Position numbers and translations under genes: made by a program. A stretch of 64,000 bases of DNA from Pseudoduganella aquatica (GTDB lineage Bacteria; Pseudomonadota; Gammaproteobacteria; Burkholderiales; Burkholderiaceae_D), in the NCBI RefSeq assembly GCF_009857595.1, contig NZ_WWCU01000001.1:124001-188000 (forward strand), written 5' to 3'. Of the stretch, positions 1 through 8,360 are shown piece by piece (position 1 is the first letter of the stretch; every line of letters starts with the position of its first letter). The notes under the pieces are model-generated. The model was not told the DNA's origin. It was given only the letters and a program-made list of their open reading frames with translations, and did not search any database.

Positions 1-177
1 AACCGCTATCTGGTTTACGCACTGGTGGTGTTCACCATGACCAGCTGCAGCAGCTGGGCGCGCATGTTCGGCTCGTCGAGTTCGGGCTACAGCGGCGGCT
101 CGGGCTGGAGTTCGCACACGGGCGGCGGCGGCGGCAGCTACGGCGGCGGCTCGGGCGGTGGCGGAGGCCACAAGTGA
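1..177 (+). CDS. C-terminal end of a Gly/Ser-rich small protein (5' end outside window)
   Basis: The frame is open from base 1 to a TGA at 175-177, giving 58 visible residues; the start lies beyond the window edge. The first visible residues are hydrophobic (LVYALVVFTMTSC), like the end of a signal or membrane segment, perhaps a lipobox ending in Cys. The rest is almost only Gly, Ser and Tyr, ending in a run of glycines and HK. The stop overlaps the GTG of the next gene, so the two are probably translationally coupled. I do not recognise the family. The neighbourhood with a decarboxylase suggests a shared operon, but no function can be given. Confidence 0.55.
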   Translation, partial: NRYLVYALVVFTMTSCSSWARMFGSSSSGYSGGSGWSSHTGGGGGSYGGGSGGGGGHK

Positions 178-554
178 GCGAAGCCGATCCACAGGCGGTC
201 CACCTCGCGGCCGGCAGCCATTTGCTGGCAGACCTGTCCGGCATCGAGGCCAGCCGCCTGGGCGACTGCGACGAGCTGGAAGCGCTGCTGCGCTCTGCCG
301 CGGCGGCGGCCGGCGCGCGCGTGCTGCACAGCCATTTCCACGGTTTCGGCGCCGGCATGGGCGTAACCGGGGTGGTTTTACTCGCCGAATCCCACATTTC
401 CATCCATACCTGGCCGGAAAACGGCTTCGCGGCAGTGGATATCTTCATGTGCGGCGCCAGCCAGCCGCGCAAGGCGCTGGACGTGATCCAGGCGGCGCTG
501 GCCCCGCATTCCTGCGTGCTGCACACGGTGCGCCGCGCCGCCGCGCCCGAATAA
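174..554 (+). CDS. speD: S-adenosylmethionine decarboxylase proenzyme (prokaryotic class 1B type)
   Basis: Makes decarboxylated S-adenosylmethionine, the aminopropyl donor for spermidine. The 126-residue protein has the size of the small class 1B enzymes, as in Thermotoga. It contains AESHISIHTWPE, in which the Glu72-Ser73 bond would be self-cleaved so that Ser73 becomes the pyruvoyl group. His78 and Cys93 (in FMCG) sit at the same distances from this serine as the catalytic His68 and Cys83 lie from Ser63 in the Thermotoga enzyme. The start is GTG, overlapping the upstream stop codon. No spermidine synthase gene is visible next to it, so it may serve a specialised polyamine pathway. Confidence 0.93.
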   Translation: MSEADPQAVHLAAGSHLLADLSGIEASRLGDCDELEALLRSAAAAAGARVLHSHFHGFGAGMGVTGVVLLAESHISIHTWPENGFAAVDIFMCGASQPRKALDVIQAALAPHSCVLHTVRRAAAPE

Positions 555-610
555 CAATCGGTTTTAAATAAAATGCAATAATAGGCCTTTTTTTCCACTA
601 GGAAACTCAA

Positions 611-3211
611 ATGGCCTATCAATTCTGGACTGCGGCAGCTACCGCAGCGCTCCTGCTGAGCGCCTGCGGCGGCGGCACGTCCGATACCGCCGAGGCCCCG
701 GCCGCCAGGCAGCGCCTGGGCGGCGCCGTGGCCGGCACGGCGGCGGCCAGCACGCTGAGCATCTACGGTCCCAGCACCAATTACAGCATCACGCAGCAAA
801 ATGGCGTCTACACGGTGACCCACCTGGCCGGTGCCGAGCCGGTACGCACGCTGGCGGACGGCAGCCGCATCCAGTTCAGCGACACCAGCATCGCGCTCGA
901 CACGGGCGGTATACCGGGCCAGGTGTACCGCATCTACCAGGCTGCGTTCAACCGCACGCCGGACGCCGCCGGCCTGGGCTACTGGATGAGCCAGATGGAC
1001 CAGGGCGCCAGCCAGATCGACGTGGCTTCGGCCTTCATCCGCAGCGGCGAATTCATCGCGCTGTACGGCGCCGATCCCGACCCGCAAACCCTGGTCTCCA
1101 AGATCTATTTCAACGTGCTGCACCGCGCCCCGGAAAAGGCCGGCCTCGACTACTGGGTCGGCGTGCTGCTGGCGGGCGCCGCGCGCGGCGACGTGCTGTC
1201 GGCCATCGCGCAGAGCAAGGAGAACCAGGACCTGCTGGCGCCCGCCATGGCGAACGGCATCCGCTACACCGCCTCCTATCCGGCCAGCATCTCGCTGCTG
1301 GCCGGCGACGGCGTGTCGGCGGGCGACGAGGACGGCGCGCTGGGTTCGGCGCGCTTCATCGGCCTGACGGCGCTGGGCGCCGATGCGGCCGGCAATATCG
1401 CCTTCATCGACGGCAACCGCATCCGCAAGCTCAGCGCGCAAGGCCAGATCACCACGGTGGCCGGAAACACCAGCCGGGGCTTTGCCGACGGCACCGGCAG
1501 CGCCGCCAGCTTCTCCGTTCCGTCCGACGTGGAACTGGACGCGGCGGGCAATATGTACGTCAGCGACACGCAGAACAAGGCCATCCGCAAGATCACGCCG
1601 GCCGGCGTGGTCACCACCCTGGCCGGCGGCGTGGCCGCGGCCCAGCCGGTGGACGGCCCGGCCGCCCAGGCGCGCTTCACCAGCCCGGGGGCGATGGAAG
1701 TGACGCCGGACGGCACGGTATTCGTGCTGTCCGGACACGCGCTGCGCAAAATCACGCCGCAGGGCGTGGTCTCCACGCTGGCCGGCAGCGAGCTTGAGAC
1801 CGGCAGCAGCGACGGCCAGGGCAGCGCCGCGCGCTTCTCCACCCCGAAAGGCCTGGCGCTGGACAGCGCCGGCAATATCTACGTGGCCGACGCCGGCAAC
1901 TACACGATACGCAAGGTCACGCCGGCGGGCTTGGTCAGCACCATACTCGGCCTGGCGGGCGCGCGCGGCCGCACCGACGGCAGCCGCAGCGACGCGCGCC
2001 TGTGGCTGCCCTGGTCGGTGGCCGTAACCGGTGACGGCACCGTGTATGTGGCCGAACTGACCGGCGGCGCGCTGCGCAAGATGACGCCGGACGGCCAGGT
2101 CACCAGCCCCATCAGCCGCGCCCCCGAGCTGGGCGAGTTCGACGAATCCACCCAGGTGGACGGCCCCCTGGGCCAGGCGCGCGCCAAGCTGCCCTCCGAT
2201 CTGGTGCTCGATGCCGCCGGCAACCTGACCTTCCTCGACGTCAGCCTGATACGCAAAATCAGCAACGGCGTGCTCGCCACGGTGGCGGGCAGCGCGCGCG
2301 AGACCATCAGCGTCAACGGCACGCGCCAGCAAGCCCGCTTCCGCGAGATCTCGGCCTTGCAGCCGGACAAAAAGGGCAATGTCTACGTGGCCGACAGCTA
2401 CAGCGCGGTGCGCAAGATTGCGGCCGACGGCACGGTCAGCACCGTGGCCGGCGCCCTGAACCAGCTGGGCAAGGTGGATGGCCCGGCTGAGACGGCGCGC
2501 TTTTACTTCGCGATGGGCCTGGCGCTGGACCCGTCCGACAATCTGTATGTGTCGGACTGGAGCTATAAAGTGCGCAAGATCACGCCAGCCGGCGTGGTCA
2601 GCAGCCACAGCGGCACCGGCGCCGCCGGCAAGCTGGACGGCGCGGGCGGCAGCATAGGCCAGACGCGCGGCCTGGTCTGGAACGCCGCTACCGGGACGCT
2701 GGCCCTGGCCGACACCAGCAACCACATGCTGCGCGAAGTCAACGGCGCCACGCTGTCGACCATCCTCGCCTATCCCGAGCCCGAACTCGGCCCGACGCTG
2801 GACACGCCGACCGACGTGGCGGTGGTCGGCAAGAGCTACTACATCGTGGACCAGCGCAGCAGCGAAGTCCGCCGGGTGGAGAAGGGCGGGCGCAGCCAGC
2901 TGTTTGCCGGCGCGACCAATGTGCCGGGCTACGCGGACGGCAAAGGCAATGCGGCGCGCTTCAACGGCCCGACCGGCATCGCCGCCGACAGCCAAGGCAA
3001 TCTGTATGTGGCCGACAGCGGCAACCACGTGATCCGCAAGATCACGCCGGACGGCACCGTCAGCACGGTGGCGGGCACCTACGGCCGCTCCGGCCTGCGG
3101 ACCGGCAGCCTGCCAGGCGGCCTCTACCTCCCGCGCGCCATCCGCCTGATCGATGACAAGACGCTGGTGGTCGATTCCGACCGCAACGTGGTCAAAATCT
3201 CTCTGCCATAA
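611..3211 (+). CDS. Lipoprotein with DUF4214 domain and NHL-type beta-propeller repeats
   Basis: 866 residues. The N-terminus has a lipoprotein signal ending LLLSAC, with Cys19 as the predicted lipidated residue. Residues about 105-215 show two DUF4214-like units (RIYQAAFNRTPDAAGLGYW and KIYFNVLHRAPEKAGLDYW), a fold often found in surface or secreted proteins. From about residue 230 to the end there are repeated NHL blades with the recurring pattern D-x-A-G-N-(I/L)-Y-V-(A/S)-D followed by IRKITP-G-V-STVAG. This should form one or two beta-propellers outside the inner membrane. Such propellers bind proteins or polysaccharides; the ligand is unknown. The ATG follows a purine-rich stretch at about 600. 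Confidence 0.85.
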   Translation: MAYQFWTAAATAALLLSACGGGTSDTAEAPAARQRLGGAVAGTAAASTLSIYGPSTNYSITQQNGVYTVTHLAGAEPVRTLADGSRIQFSDTSIALDTGGIPGQVYRIYQAAFNRTPDAAGLGYWMSQMDQGASQIDVASAFIRSGEFIALYGADPDPQTLVSKIYFNVLHRAPEKAGLDYWVGVLLAGAARGDVLSAIAQSKENQDLLAPAMANGIRYTASYPASISLLAGDGVSAGDEDGALGSARFIGLTALGADAAGNIAFIDGNRIRKLSAQGQITTVAGNTSRGFADGTGSAASFSVPSDVELDAAGNMYVSDTQNKAIRKITPAGVVTTLAGGVAAAQPVDGPAAQARFTSPGAMEVTPDGTVFVLSGHALRKITPQGVVSTLAGSELETGSSDGQGSAARFSTPKGLALDSAGNIYVADAGNYTIRKVTPAGLVSTILGLAGARGRTDGSRSDARLWLPWSVAVTGDGTVYVAELTGGALRKMTPDGQVTSPISRAPELGEFDESTQVDGPLGQARAKLPSDLVLDAAGNLTFLDVSLIRKISNGVLATVAGSARETISVNGTRQQARFREISALQPDKKGNVYVADSYSAVRKIAADGTVSTVAGALNQLGKVDGPAETARFYFAMGLALDPSDNLYVSDWSYKVRKITPAGVVSSHSGTGAAGKLDGAGGSIGQTRGLVWNAATGTLALADTSNHMLREVNGATLSTILAYPEPELGPTLDTPTDVAVVGKSYYIVDQRSSEVRRVEKGGRSQLFAGATNVPGYADGKGNAARFNGPTGIAADSQGNLYVADSGNHVIRKITPDGTVSTVAGTYGRSGLRTGSLPGGLYLPRAIRLIDDKTLVVDSDRNVVKISLP

Positions 3212-3219
3212 GAGCACAG

Positions 3220-3244
3220 GGCGCCGCCTGCTTCAGGCGGCGCC
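3220..3244 (+). terminator. GC-rich hairpin after the NHL lipoprotein gene
   Basis: An 11-bp perfect stem (GGCGCCGCCTG with CAGGCGGCGCC) and a 3-nt loop begin 9 bases after the stop codon. No T-run follows, so it could be a weak terminator or an mRNA 3' end stabiliser. Confidence 0.5.
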
Positions 3245-3265
3245 AATTGACCAGGCTAGCCAGCC

Positions 3266-3280
3266 GTGCCACACTGGCAC
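3266..3280. promoter_or_regulatory. Inverted repeat upstream of the leader ORF
   Basis: GTGCCA-CAC-TGGCAC is a perfect 6-bp inverted repeat 28 bases before the small ORF at 3308. A TTGACC hexamer at 3246-3251 could be a -35 element with a poor -10. It may be an operator or a small RNA hairpin. Weak evidence. Confidence 0.25.
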
Positions 3281-3307
3281 TTCCCTTCACCGCCACAGGA
3301 GAAAACC

Positions 3308-3346
3308 ATGCGCCAAGTTGACATTGCCCTCCTGCCGGCTGCCTGA
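3308..3346 (+). CDS. Possible 12-codon leader peptide upstream of rsgA
   Basis: ATG at 3308 follows a very good Shine-Dalgarno AGGAG (3297-3301) with 6-base spacing, and it reads MRQVDIALLPAA before TGA at 3344-3346. rsgA begins 155 bases further on, and a 7-bp GC hairpin lies in between at 3454-3472. A strong ribosome site before such a short ORF is typical of leader peptides that sense translation. That fits a ribosome-assembly GTPase downstream, but the regulatory role is inference and I do not recognise a named family. Confidence 0.35.
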   Translation: MRQVDIALLPAA

Positions 3347-3453
3347 TCTTCCACCGCCCTCCTCCGCTTTAACCGAGCTGGTGTTGCGCCGCGCCCGATC
3401 ACGCGCCGGCCTATCCCTGATTTTTCGCGCCTCCGCACTTCGCGGATGGCTGT

Positions 3454-3472
3454 GCTCGCGCGCGCCGCGAGC
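3454..3472 (+). promoter_or_regulatory. GC hairpin in the rsgA leader
   Basis: GCTCGCG-CGCGC-CGCGAGC forms a perfect 7-bp stem about 30 bases before the rsgA start codon. It lies in the untranslated leader between the 12-codon ORF and rsgA, so it could act as an attenuator or translation-control structure. This is inferred from position only. Confidence 0.3.
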
Positions 3473-3500
3473 GGCCTCGAATACAGGAACACCACTCATC

Positions 3501-4550
3501 ATGATCGAATTCAATTTCGAAGTTTTACGCCGCATCGGATTTAATCAATTCACCGCCAGCCAATTGGCCGGACTGGAACCCGCAGCGGAAGGCGCCCGCC
3601 TGATGCGTTTGACGGAAGTCCAGCGCGACTGGCTTACCGTCCACGACGGCAACGCCGAATATAAAGCCCGCGCCCTGCCGCGATTAATTGCTGAATGCAC
3701 GCTGTCCGTTGGCGACTGGCTCGTTTTGGAAAACAACAGCCACAATGAGCTGTGGATAAGCCAGCAGTTACCCCCAGCCAATCACATTTCCCGCCGTTCG
3801 GCCGACGGCCACAGGCAATCCATCGCCAGCAATATCGATACAGCATTGCTGGTAATGGGACTGGATCAAGATTTTAATCTCCGGCGGCTGGAGCGATATA
3901 TTGCGATGGTGCAATCGGCAGAAATCTCTCCTGTAATCGTATTGACCAAAGCGGATATAGCCGTAGATATTAATGAGCATTTATATGATATCCGTAGGCG
4001 GATTCCTTCCCATATTCCAGTGACCTGCATAAATGCATTAAGCCGGGATGCAATAAACGAACTGGCTCCGTGGTTAGGCGCCGGACAAACTTTATGCCTG
4101 CTTGGTTCATCGGGAGCAGGAAAATCCACCCTCACAAATACATTAAGCGCATCGCATCAGGAAACGGGAGGTATTAGAAAAGGCGATGGCCGGGGACGCC
4201 ATACCACAACGGCGCGTTCCCTGCATTTATGCGCCGATGGCACGTGTATTATCGATACGCCGGGATTGCGCACCTGGTGTCCGGATGCGGACGAAGAAAC
4301 TCTGGCTTCCGTATTTACCGATATCGAATTGCTCGCCTCCGATTGCCAATTCCGTGACTGCCGCCACGAATCTGAACCGGGATGCGCAGTGCGGGGGAAT
4401 ATCCATGCCGACCGGCTATTAAATTATCACAAGCTGTTGCGGGATGCCCAGCGCAGCCAGCAAACGCCTCTGGAACGCATTGCTGAAAAAGCGAAGTGGA
4501 AAGTGATAAACAAGGCCGGAACCGCCCGCAGCCGCGACAAGCGGAACTAA
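3501..4550 (+). CDS. rsgA: Ribosome small subunit-dependent GTPase A, paralogue type
   Basis: A circularly permuted GTPase that helps late assembly of the 30S subunit. The start chosen is ATG at 3501 (MIEFNFEVLRRIGFNQF), giving 349 residues, the usual family length; the frame is open further upstream but encodes unrelated sequence. The motifs occur in permuted order: G4 TKAD near residue 148, G1 GSSGAGKST near 201, G3 DTPG near 250. The zinc knuckle C-x4-C-x-H-x5-C (starting CQFRDCRHE near 282) has the same spacing as in E. coli RsgA. The N-terminus resembles the second RsgA type, which begins with an (I/L)GxNxF motif. Codon third positions look AT-richer than in neighbouring genes, which may reflect acquisition by transfer. 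Confidence 0.9.
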   Translation: MIEFNFEVLRRIGFNQFTASQLAGLEPAAEGARLMRLTEVQRDWLTVHDGNAEYKARALPRLIAECTLSVGDWLVLENNSHNELWISQQLPPANHISRRSADGHRQSIASNIDTALLVMGLDQDFNLRRLERYIAMVQSAEISPVIVLTKADIAVDINEHLYDIRRRIPSHIPVTCINALSRDAINELAPWLGAGQTLCLLGSSGAGKSTLTNTLSASHQETGGIRKGDGRGRHTTTARSLHLCADGTCIIDTPGLRTWCPDADEETLASVFTDIELLASDCQFRDCRHESEPGCAVRGNIHADRLLNYHKLLRDAQRSQQTPLERIAEKAKWKVINKAGTARSRDKRN

Positions 4551-4559
4551 GCGGGCTGA

Positions 4560-4582
4560 GGGGCGGATTTCCGCCCCTTTTT
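4560..4582 (+). terminator. Rho-independent terminator of rsgA
   Basis: A GGGGCGG / CCGCCCC stem with an ATTT loop is followed by TTTTT, just after the rsgA stop codon. Confidence 0.85.
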
Positions 4583-4714
4583 GCCTTTTTTCGCCATTTT
4601 CATGCCAGCTTCTAGCTTGATCGTGCTCGAAGTGTGCATACCGGCCGCAGCACGCTTGAATGCGCGGCCCAATGAGCCTACGCTATAGAGATCAACTCAG
4701 CTTGGGAGGCGGCG

Positions 4715-5080
4715 ATGGCTTTATTGAAGGTGGGACAAATTGCGATGTCGGTATCCGATGCGGACCGGGCCGAGAAGTTTTATGGCGAGACGCTGGGATT
4801 ACACAAGCTCTACCGTTTTGGCGAGCGGTTGTTTTTCAGCTGTGATGGCGTGCGGCTAATGCTGGAAGGCACAAGCCGCAAGGTCGAACCGGCGCAAGGA
4901 ACGTGTATTTACTTCACAGTGAAAGACATAGACGCGGTGGCGGACAAATTGAAATCAAAATCCGTTCCTTTCGACGGAACGCCGCATTTAGTGGCAAAGA
5001 TGTCGGACCACGAATTATGGATGGCATTTTTCCGGGATCCGGACGGCCATTTATTGGCTCTAATGGAGGAAAAGCGCTGA
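4715..5080 (+). CDS. VOC (glyoxalase/bleomycin resistance fold) family protein
   Basis: 121 residues containing one vicinal-oxygen-chelate module pair: an opening VGQIAMSVSDADRAEKFYGETLGL strand-helix, and a closing FFRDPDGHLLALMEE strand of the type that carries a metal-binding Glu. This size and pattern fit the COG0346 group of small glyoxalase-like enzymes. The substrate cannot be told from sequence. A good ribosome site (GGGAGG) precedes the ATG. It is followed after 45 bases by a lipoprotein gene on the same strand. Confidence 0.85.
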   Translation: MALLKVGQIAMSVSDADRAEKFYGETLGLHKLYRFGERLFFSCDGVRLMLEGTSRKVEPAQGTCIYFTVKDIDAVADKLKSKSVPFDGTPHLVAKMSDHELWMAFFRDPDGHLLALMEEKR

Positions 5081-5125
5081 TTTCTGGTACCATGCGGGTA
5101 GTTCAAACATTTACCGGTCTCGCTT

Positions 5126-5677
5126 ATGCGCCGCTACGCTCCATTATCCCTGCTATTTGCCCTTGCCGCTTGCGGCGATAATTACACGCCTGTCGATTTG
5201 TACCAGGCCAAGACGCCGGATTGCAAGAATTGGGCGGATGAATCGCGCTTTGATCTGCCCAAGGGTATCTCCGTTACTGCGACTGCGCCGGCTGCGTTGC
5301 CGGAAGGCGGTGTGGAGATAGGCCTGGTATATATGTTGCCCAGAAATACGCAAACGCAATTTACCAGCCGGGCGTTCAAGATCTCCCAGCCCAAAGGCGC
5401 GCCTTTGGCAACGGCGGAAATCGCCAGCATTTACCAGCGCGGCACCAGTGCGCGGCCGGAAATAGTGGAGGTCATTAAGGAAATGCCTGTGCTGATGGTG
5501 GCCACCGCGACATCGGACGCCACGCAAGTCCGCTTCAGGCTGCAATTCAAAGGCAAGCTGCCGGAGCGCTTCGATTTTACGCCACCGGTCATGGTGATTA
5601 ACCGCGACCGGTATCCGGTCCGCACCTTTACCTACCGTTATTTCGAAGACCGCAAAGCCTACGGCATGTGTTCCTGA
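5126..5677 (+). CDS. Small lipoprotein of unknown function
   Basis: 183 residues. The N-terminus MRRYAPLSLLFALAACGD is a clear lipoprotein signal with Cys16 as the acylated residue. The mature part has no motif that I recognise; it is rich in beta-type sequence and ends in Cys-Ser. A second Cys near residue 33 could pair with the C-terminal one. It lies 45 bases after the VOC gene and may be co-transcribed with it. Confidence 0.7.
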   Translation: MRRYAPLSLLFALAACGDNYTPVDLYQAKTPDCKNWADESRFDLPKGISVTATAPAALPEGGVEIGLVYMLPRNTQTQFTSRAFKISQPKGAPLATAEIASIYQRGTSARPEIVEVIKEMPVLMVATATSDATQVRFRLQFKGKLPERFDFTPPVMVINRDRYPVRTFTYRYFEDRKAYGMCS

Positions 5678-5701
5678 CCGCCGCGCGCAGTCGGGCTTTA
5701 T

Positions 5702-6769
5702 TTAGGCAGCCGGCTCAAGCAGTTGCCGCGGGCACTCGCCATTGATAACCTGATCCACCCATTGCTGCAGCAACTCCGGCTTGGCCGCTTCGATCTTTGC
5801 GGCCGCCTCCGGCGCCAGCGGTCCGGCCTGCCGTTCCAGCAAGCGCAGCAAAACATCCCTTAGCGCCATGGCGCGCCCAGACTGAACGCCCTGTTCAAGA
5901 CCCTGTTCAAGACCCTGTTCGAGACCCTGTTCACGCCCTTGTTCAAGGCCCTGTTCGCGCCCCTGTTCGATGCCTTCCTGCAGGGTCTCGTAGCGCAATG
6001 CGTCGATAAACGTATCAAACTGTTTGCCGTGCATGGTGCGTACCTCCTCCAGTGTGCTGTCCACATGTATGGTAATCCCCTTGAAGCGCCGCCGCAAATG
6101 CGCTGTCACCCATTGCGTTATTGTGCGGCGCAGGCTCTCGCCGGGATGCAAGTCCAGCCAGCTCGCAATGCTGGCCAGCGCTGATGGCAGGCGGTGCGCC
6201 GTCCCCAAGTGCGTGCACTCGAACAATGCTGTCAGCACATTGGTGGGCTTGCCGCTCTCCACCAGCGCCAGGCGCCGCACAAGATCCAGGAGCAAGTATG
6301 GCTGCTCGCGCTGATAGCGCCTCAACCCGGCGGGCCGCAGCCGTCTTCCCACGCCGGGCGGCCAGGCAGGAACACCGCCATACACTACCAACGGCAACAC
6401 TGGCGGCAATGGCACGCTGGGCCGCAAACGTCCCTGCTTGAACAAGTCCTGATACAGCAGGCCTATATAGACTTGCATGCGCTCGGCCATCCAGCGGTCC
6501 GGCTGGGACTGGAATTCGAGCACAAGATAAAAATCGTCCTCGCCGCCCGGTGCTTGAATGTGCCACACCATATCGTCGTGGCGCTGACGGCCGCCGTCGC
6601 TGGCATAGCTGGCGTTGACGCGCTCGCAGGCCTGTGTTTTCAGCCGCCGGGACCAGCGCCGCGGCAAACACAGGGCCAGCAACTCGCACACCAGTTCAGG
6701 ATGGGCGAACAATTGCTTGTAACTCGTGTCGTGGTCGAGCCGCATCCGGAAATTGTAGCGGCCGCCCAC
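5702..6769 (-). CDS. Rpn/YhgA-like PD-(D/E)XK nuclease family protein
   Basis: 355 residues. The Rpn (recombination-promoting nuclease, formerly 'putative transposase' YhgA-like) family is recognised from the opening HDTSYKQLFAHPELVCELL and the core DMVWHIQ...YLVLEFQSQPD, where Asp and Glu-x-Gln would be nuclease residues. Then follow QVYIGLLYQDL and LPLVVYGG. Residues about 265-295 are a run of EQG(L/R) tetrapeptides encoded by a 12-bp tandem repeat, giving a variable charged linker before the C-terminal helical region. The start may be GTG at 6769 (GGGAGG upstream) or ATG at 6745 (MRLDHD). In E. coli such proteins stimulate RecA-independent recombination. Confidence 0.88.
   Translation of the reverse strand: MGGRYNFRMRLDHDTSYKQLFAHPELVCELLALCLPRRWSRRLKTQACERVNASYASDGGRQRHDDMVWHIQAPGGEDDFYLVLEFQSQPDRWMAERMQVYIGLLYQDLFKQGRLRPSVPLPPVLPLVVYGGVPAWPPGVGRRLRPAGLRRYQREQPYLLLDLVRRLALVESGKPTNVLTALFECTHLGTAHRLPSALASIASWLDLHPGESLRRTITQWVTAHLRRRFKGITIHVDSTLEEVRTMHGKQFDTFIDALRYETLQEGIEQGREQGLEQGREQGLEQGLEQGLEQGVQSGRAMALRDVLLRLLERQAGPLAPEAAAKIEAAKPELLQQWVDQVINGECPRQLLEPAA
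5889..5972. repeat. Seven 12-bp tandem repeats inside the Rpn gene
   Basis: Seven consecutive units of the form CCCTGTTCNNNN start at 5889, 5901, 5913, 5925, 5937, 5949 and 5961. They encode EQG(L/R) tetrapeptides on the minus strand. Because 12 is a multiple of three, unit gain or loss keeps the frame. Confidence 0.95.
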
Positions 6770-6829
6770 GCTGGCGAAACGCCTCCCGGCGTAGACAGTT
6801 TGATCCGCCTCAACAGTGCCGTATGTTTG

Positions 6830-7813
6830 CTACGGCGTCTTCAGCTGGCCGCTCGCGGGGGTGGCTTGCCGCTTCAGTTCGCCGATGGCGGCCTTGATCA
6901 GCGGCCGCGCCTGCGCGCAGCTCAGCCTGGCGAGCTGGGATGGCGTGCGGGTCTTGCCGATTTCCTGGGCCACCAGGTAGCCCAGCATATAGCCGCGCCG
7001 GGGCGGCAAACCGTCCACGCTGGCGCCGTCCATGTGGAACAGGCTGCCAAGCTGCTTTTCGTCGCCGCTGTCGAGCACCTGCTCCAGTTGCGCCAGGCTG
7101 GTATAAAGCTGGCCCCGGACGCGGGCGGCGCTGCCTTCCGGCAAGTCAAGCAGCATTTCTTTGTCGTTCGCCTGCGGGTTCAGTACCTTGGAGACATAAG
7201 TGGCGAGGCCTTCGGTCCACAGGCGCTGCCACAGCACGCTGTCGTCGCAATCGGGCGCCTGCGCCTGGTGGTGAACGTGGAACAGCTCGTGGTGGAAGAA
7301 CGCGGCCTCGTTGCCGTTGCCGTGGTAGCGCACCATGCCGTCGGCGCCGAAGACCAGGTAGCGCCGGCCGCCGAATTCGCGCAGGCCACCATCCATTTCG
7401 CCCAGCGAATGAAGGAAGTAAGTGGTCACTTCCGGCTTAAATTCCGGAAACGCGCTGGTGAAGGTGGCGATATGGCGCGGCAGGTCGGCGTCGAACTGGC
7501 TCACCTTGTCCAGATAGGCCTGGCGCTGCTTGCCGAACACCGCGATATTCCGGCGGATGATCTCGTCGTGCTCGGCCTCGCTGCGGCTGCCGGCATAACG
7601 CGCCACGTCGTAAAACTCCGGAAACTTCGCGCCCACCTGCGTCTTGAAGGCCTGTACCCGCTCGGACTCGGACAAGCCTTGCGTGCCGTCCCAGAACGCC
7701 ACAAACTCGCGCGCCAGGCTGTGCACCTCCATCCTGGGCGCCATCGGCGCATCGGCCGCATGGCAAGACAAGGCGGCGCTCAGGCCGAGGCAGGCAAGTA
7801 TGGATCGCTTCAT
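6830..7813 (-). CDS. Secreted zinc-metalloprotease-like protein
   Basis: 327 residues with a signal peptide (MKRSILACLGLSAALSCHA, cleavage after about residue 19). It contains HELFH at 175-179 and a Glu at 201 in WTEGLATYVS, i.e. HExxH followed about 21 residues later by a Glu in a helix. This is the gluzincin pattern seen in DUF2268-type predicted Zn-dependent proteases. The protein should act in the periplasm or outside the cell. The substrate is unknown. It lies between the Rpn gene and the end of the atp operon and has its own start; no terminator is seen between it and the Rpn gene. Confidence 0.75.
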   Translation of the reverse strand: MKRSILACLGLSAALSCHAADAPMAPRMEVHSLAREFVAFWDGTQGLSESERVQAFKTQVGAKFPEFYDVARYAGSRSEAEHDEIIRRNIAVFGKQRQAYLDKVSQFDADLPRHIATFTSAFPEFKPEVTTYFLHSLGEMDGGLREFGGRRYLVFGADGMVRYHGNGNEAAFFHHELFHVHHQAQAPDCDDSVLWQRLWTEGLATYVSKVLNPQANDKEMLLDLPEGSAARVRGQLYTSLAQLEQVLDSGDEKQLGSLFHMDGASVDGLPPRRGYMLGYLVAQEIGKTRTPSQLARLSCAQARPLIKAAIGELKRQATPASGQLKTP

Positions 7814-7870
7814 ATGCGTATTTCAAATTTGAAACGAAAATTTTGCCATAAAAGCAACATCCGTAAACGT

Positions 7871-7897
7871 AAAAAAGGCAGCCGAAGCTGCCTTTTT
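7871..7897 (-). terminator. Terminator of the atp operon
   Basis: Read on the minus strand it is AAGGCAGC-TTCG-GCTGCCTT followed by TTTT, i.e. a stable UUCG tetraloop hairpin with a T-run about 20 bases after the atpC stop. A-runs on both sides mean it could also work in the other direction. Confidence 0.9.
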
Positions 7898-7915
7898 AGC
7901 GTCTGCAGGCCGAAC

Positions 7916-8338
7916 TTAGTGTTTGGCGCGCAGTTTGGCGATGGCGGCCAGTTGGCCGATCGCGGAAGCCAGCTCTGCCTGCGCTTTCGCGTAGTCGATG
8001 CTGCCAGTGTTGTTGGCCAGCGCTTCTTCCGCCAGTTTCTTGGCGGCCGAGGCTTTGGCTTCATCCAGGTCTGCACCACGGATCGCGGTGTCAGCCAGTA
8101 CCGTAACGGCGTTCGGCTGCACTTCCAGCAGGCCGCCGGCGACGAAGACGAACTCTTCTTCAGCCTTGCCTGCTACCTTGATGCGTACCGCGCCTGGACG
8201 AATACGGGTGATCAGCGGGGTGTGCTTGGGATAGATACCCAGCTCGCCCTGCTCGCCCGGCAACGCGACGAATTCGGCTTCGCCCGAGAAGATCTGCTCT
8301 TCCGCGGAAACCACGTCTACGTGTATGGTATTTGCCAT
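7916..8338 (-). CDS. atpC: F-type ATP synthase epsilon subunit
   Basis: 140 residues, the normal size. The N-terminal beta-sandwich ([36 protein letters not shown]) and the C-terminal two-helix hairpin are both present. Epsilon is part of the central stalk of F1 and restrains ATP hydrolysis. It is the last gene of the atp operon. A strong hairpin separates it from atpD, and a terminator follows. Confidence 0.97.
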   Translation of the reverse strand: MANTIHVDVVSAEEQIFSGEAEFVALPGEQGELGIYPKHTPLITRIRPGAVRIKVAGKAEEEFVFVAGGLLEVQPNAVTVLADTAIRGADLDEAKASAAKKLAEEALANNTGSIDYAKAQAELASAIGQLAAIAKLRAKH

Positions 8339-8360
8339 GTCTGTCCTATCGGGATGGTGA

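Noticed and set aside
32..3217. Minus-strand open frame of 1061 codons opposite the NHL lipoprotein
   Set aside because: Repetitive, Arg/Ala/Gly-rich shadow of the NHL repeats on the plus strand; no family motif and no ribosome site.
3153..3500. Upstream extension of the rsgA reading frame
   Set aside because: The extra 116 codons overlap the end of the lipoprotein gene and match nothing in RsgA; family alignment and length favour ATG at 3501.
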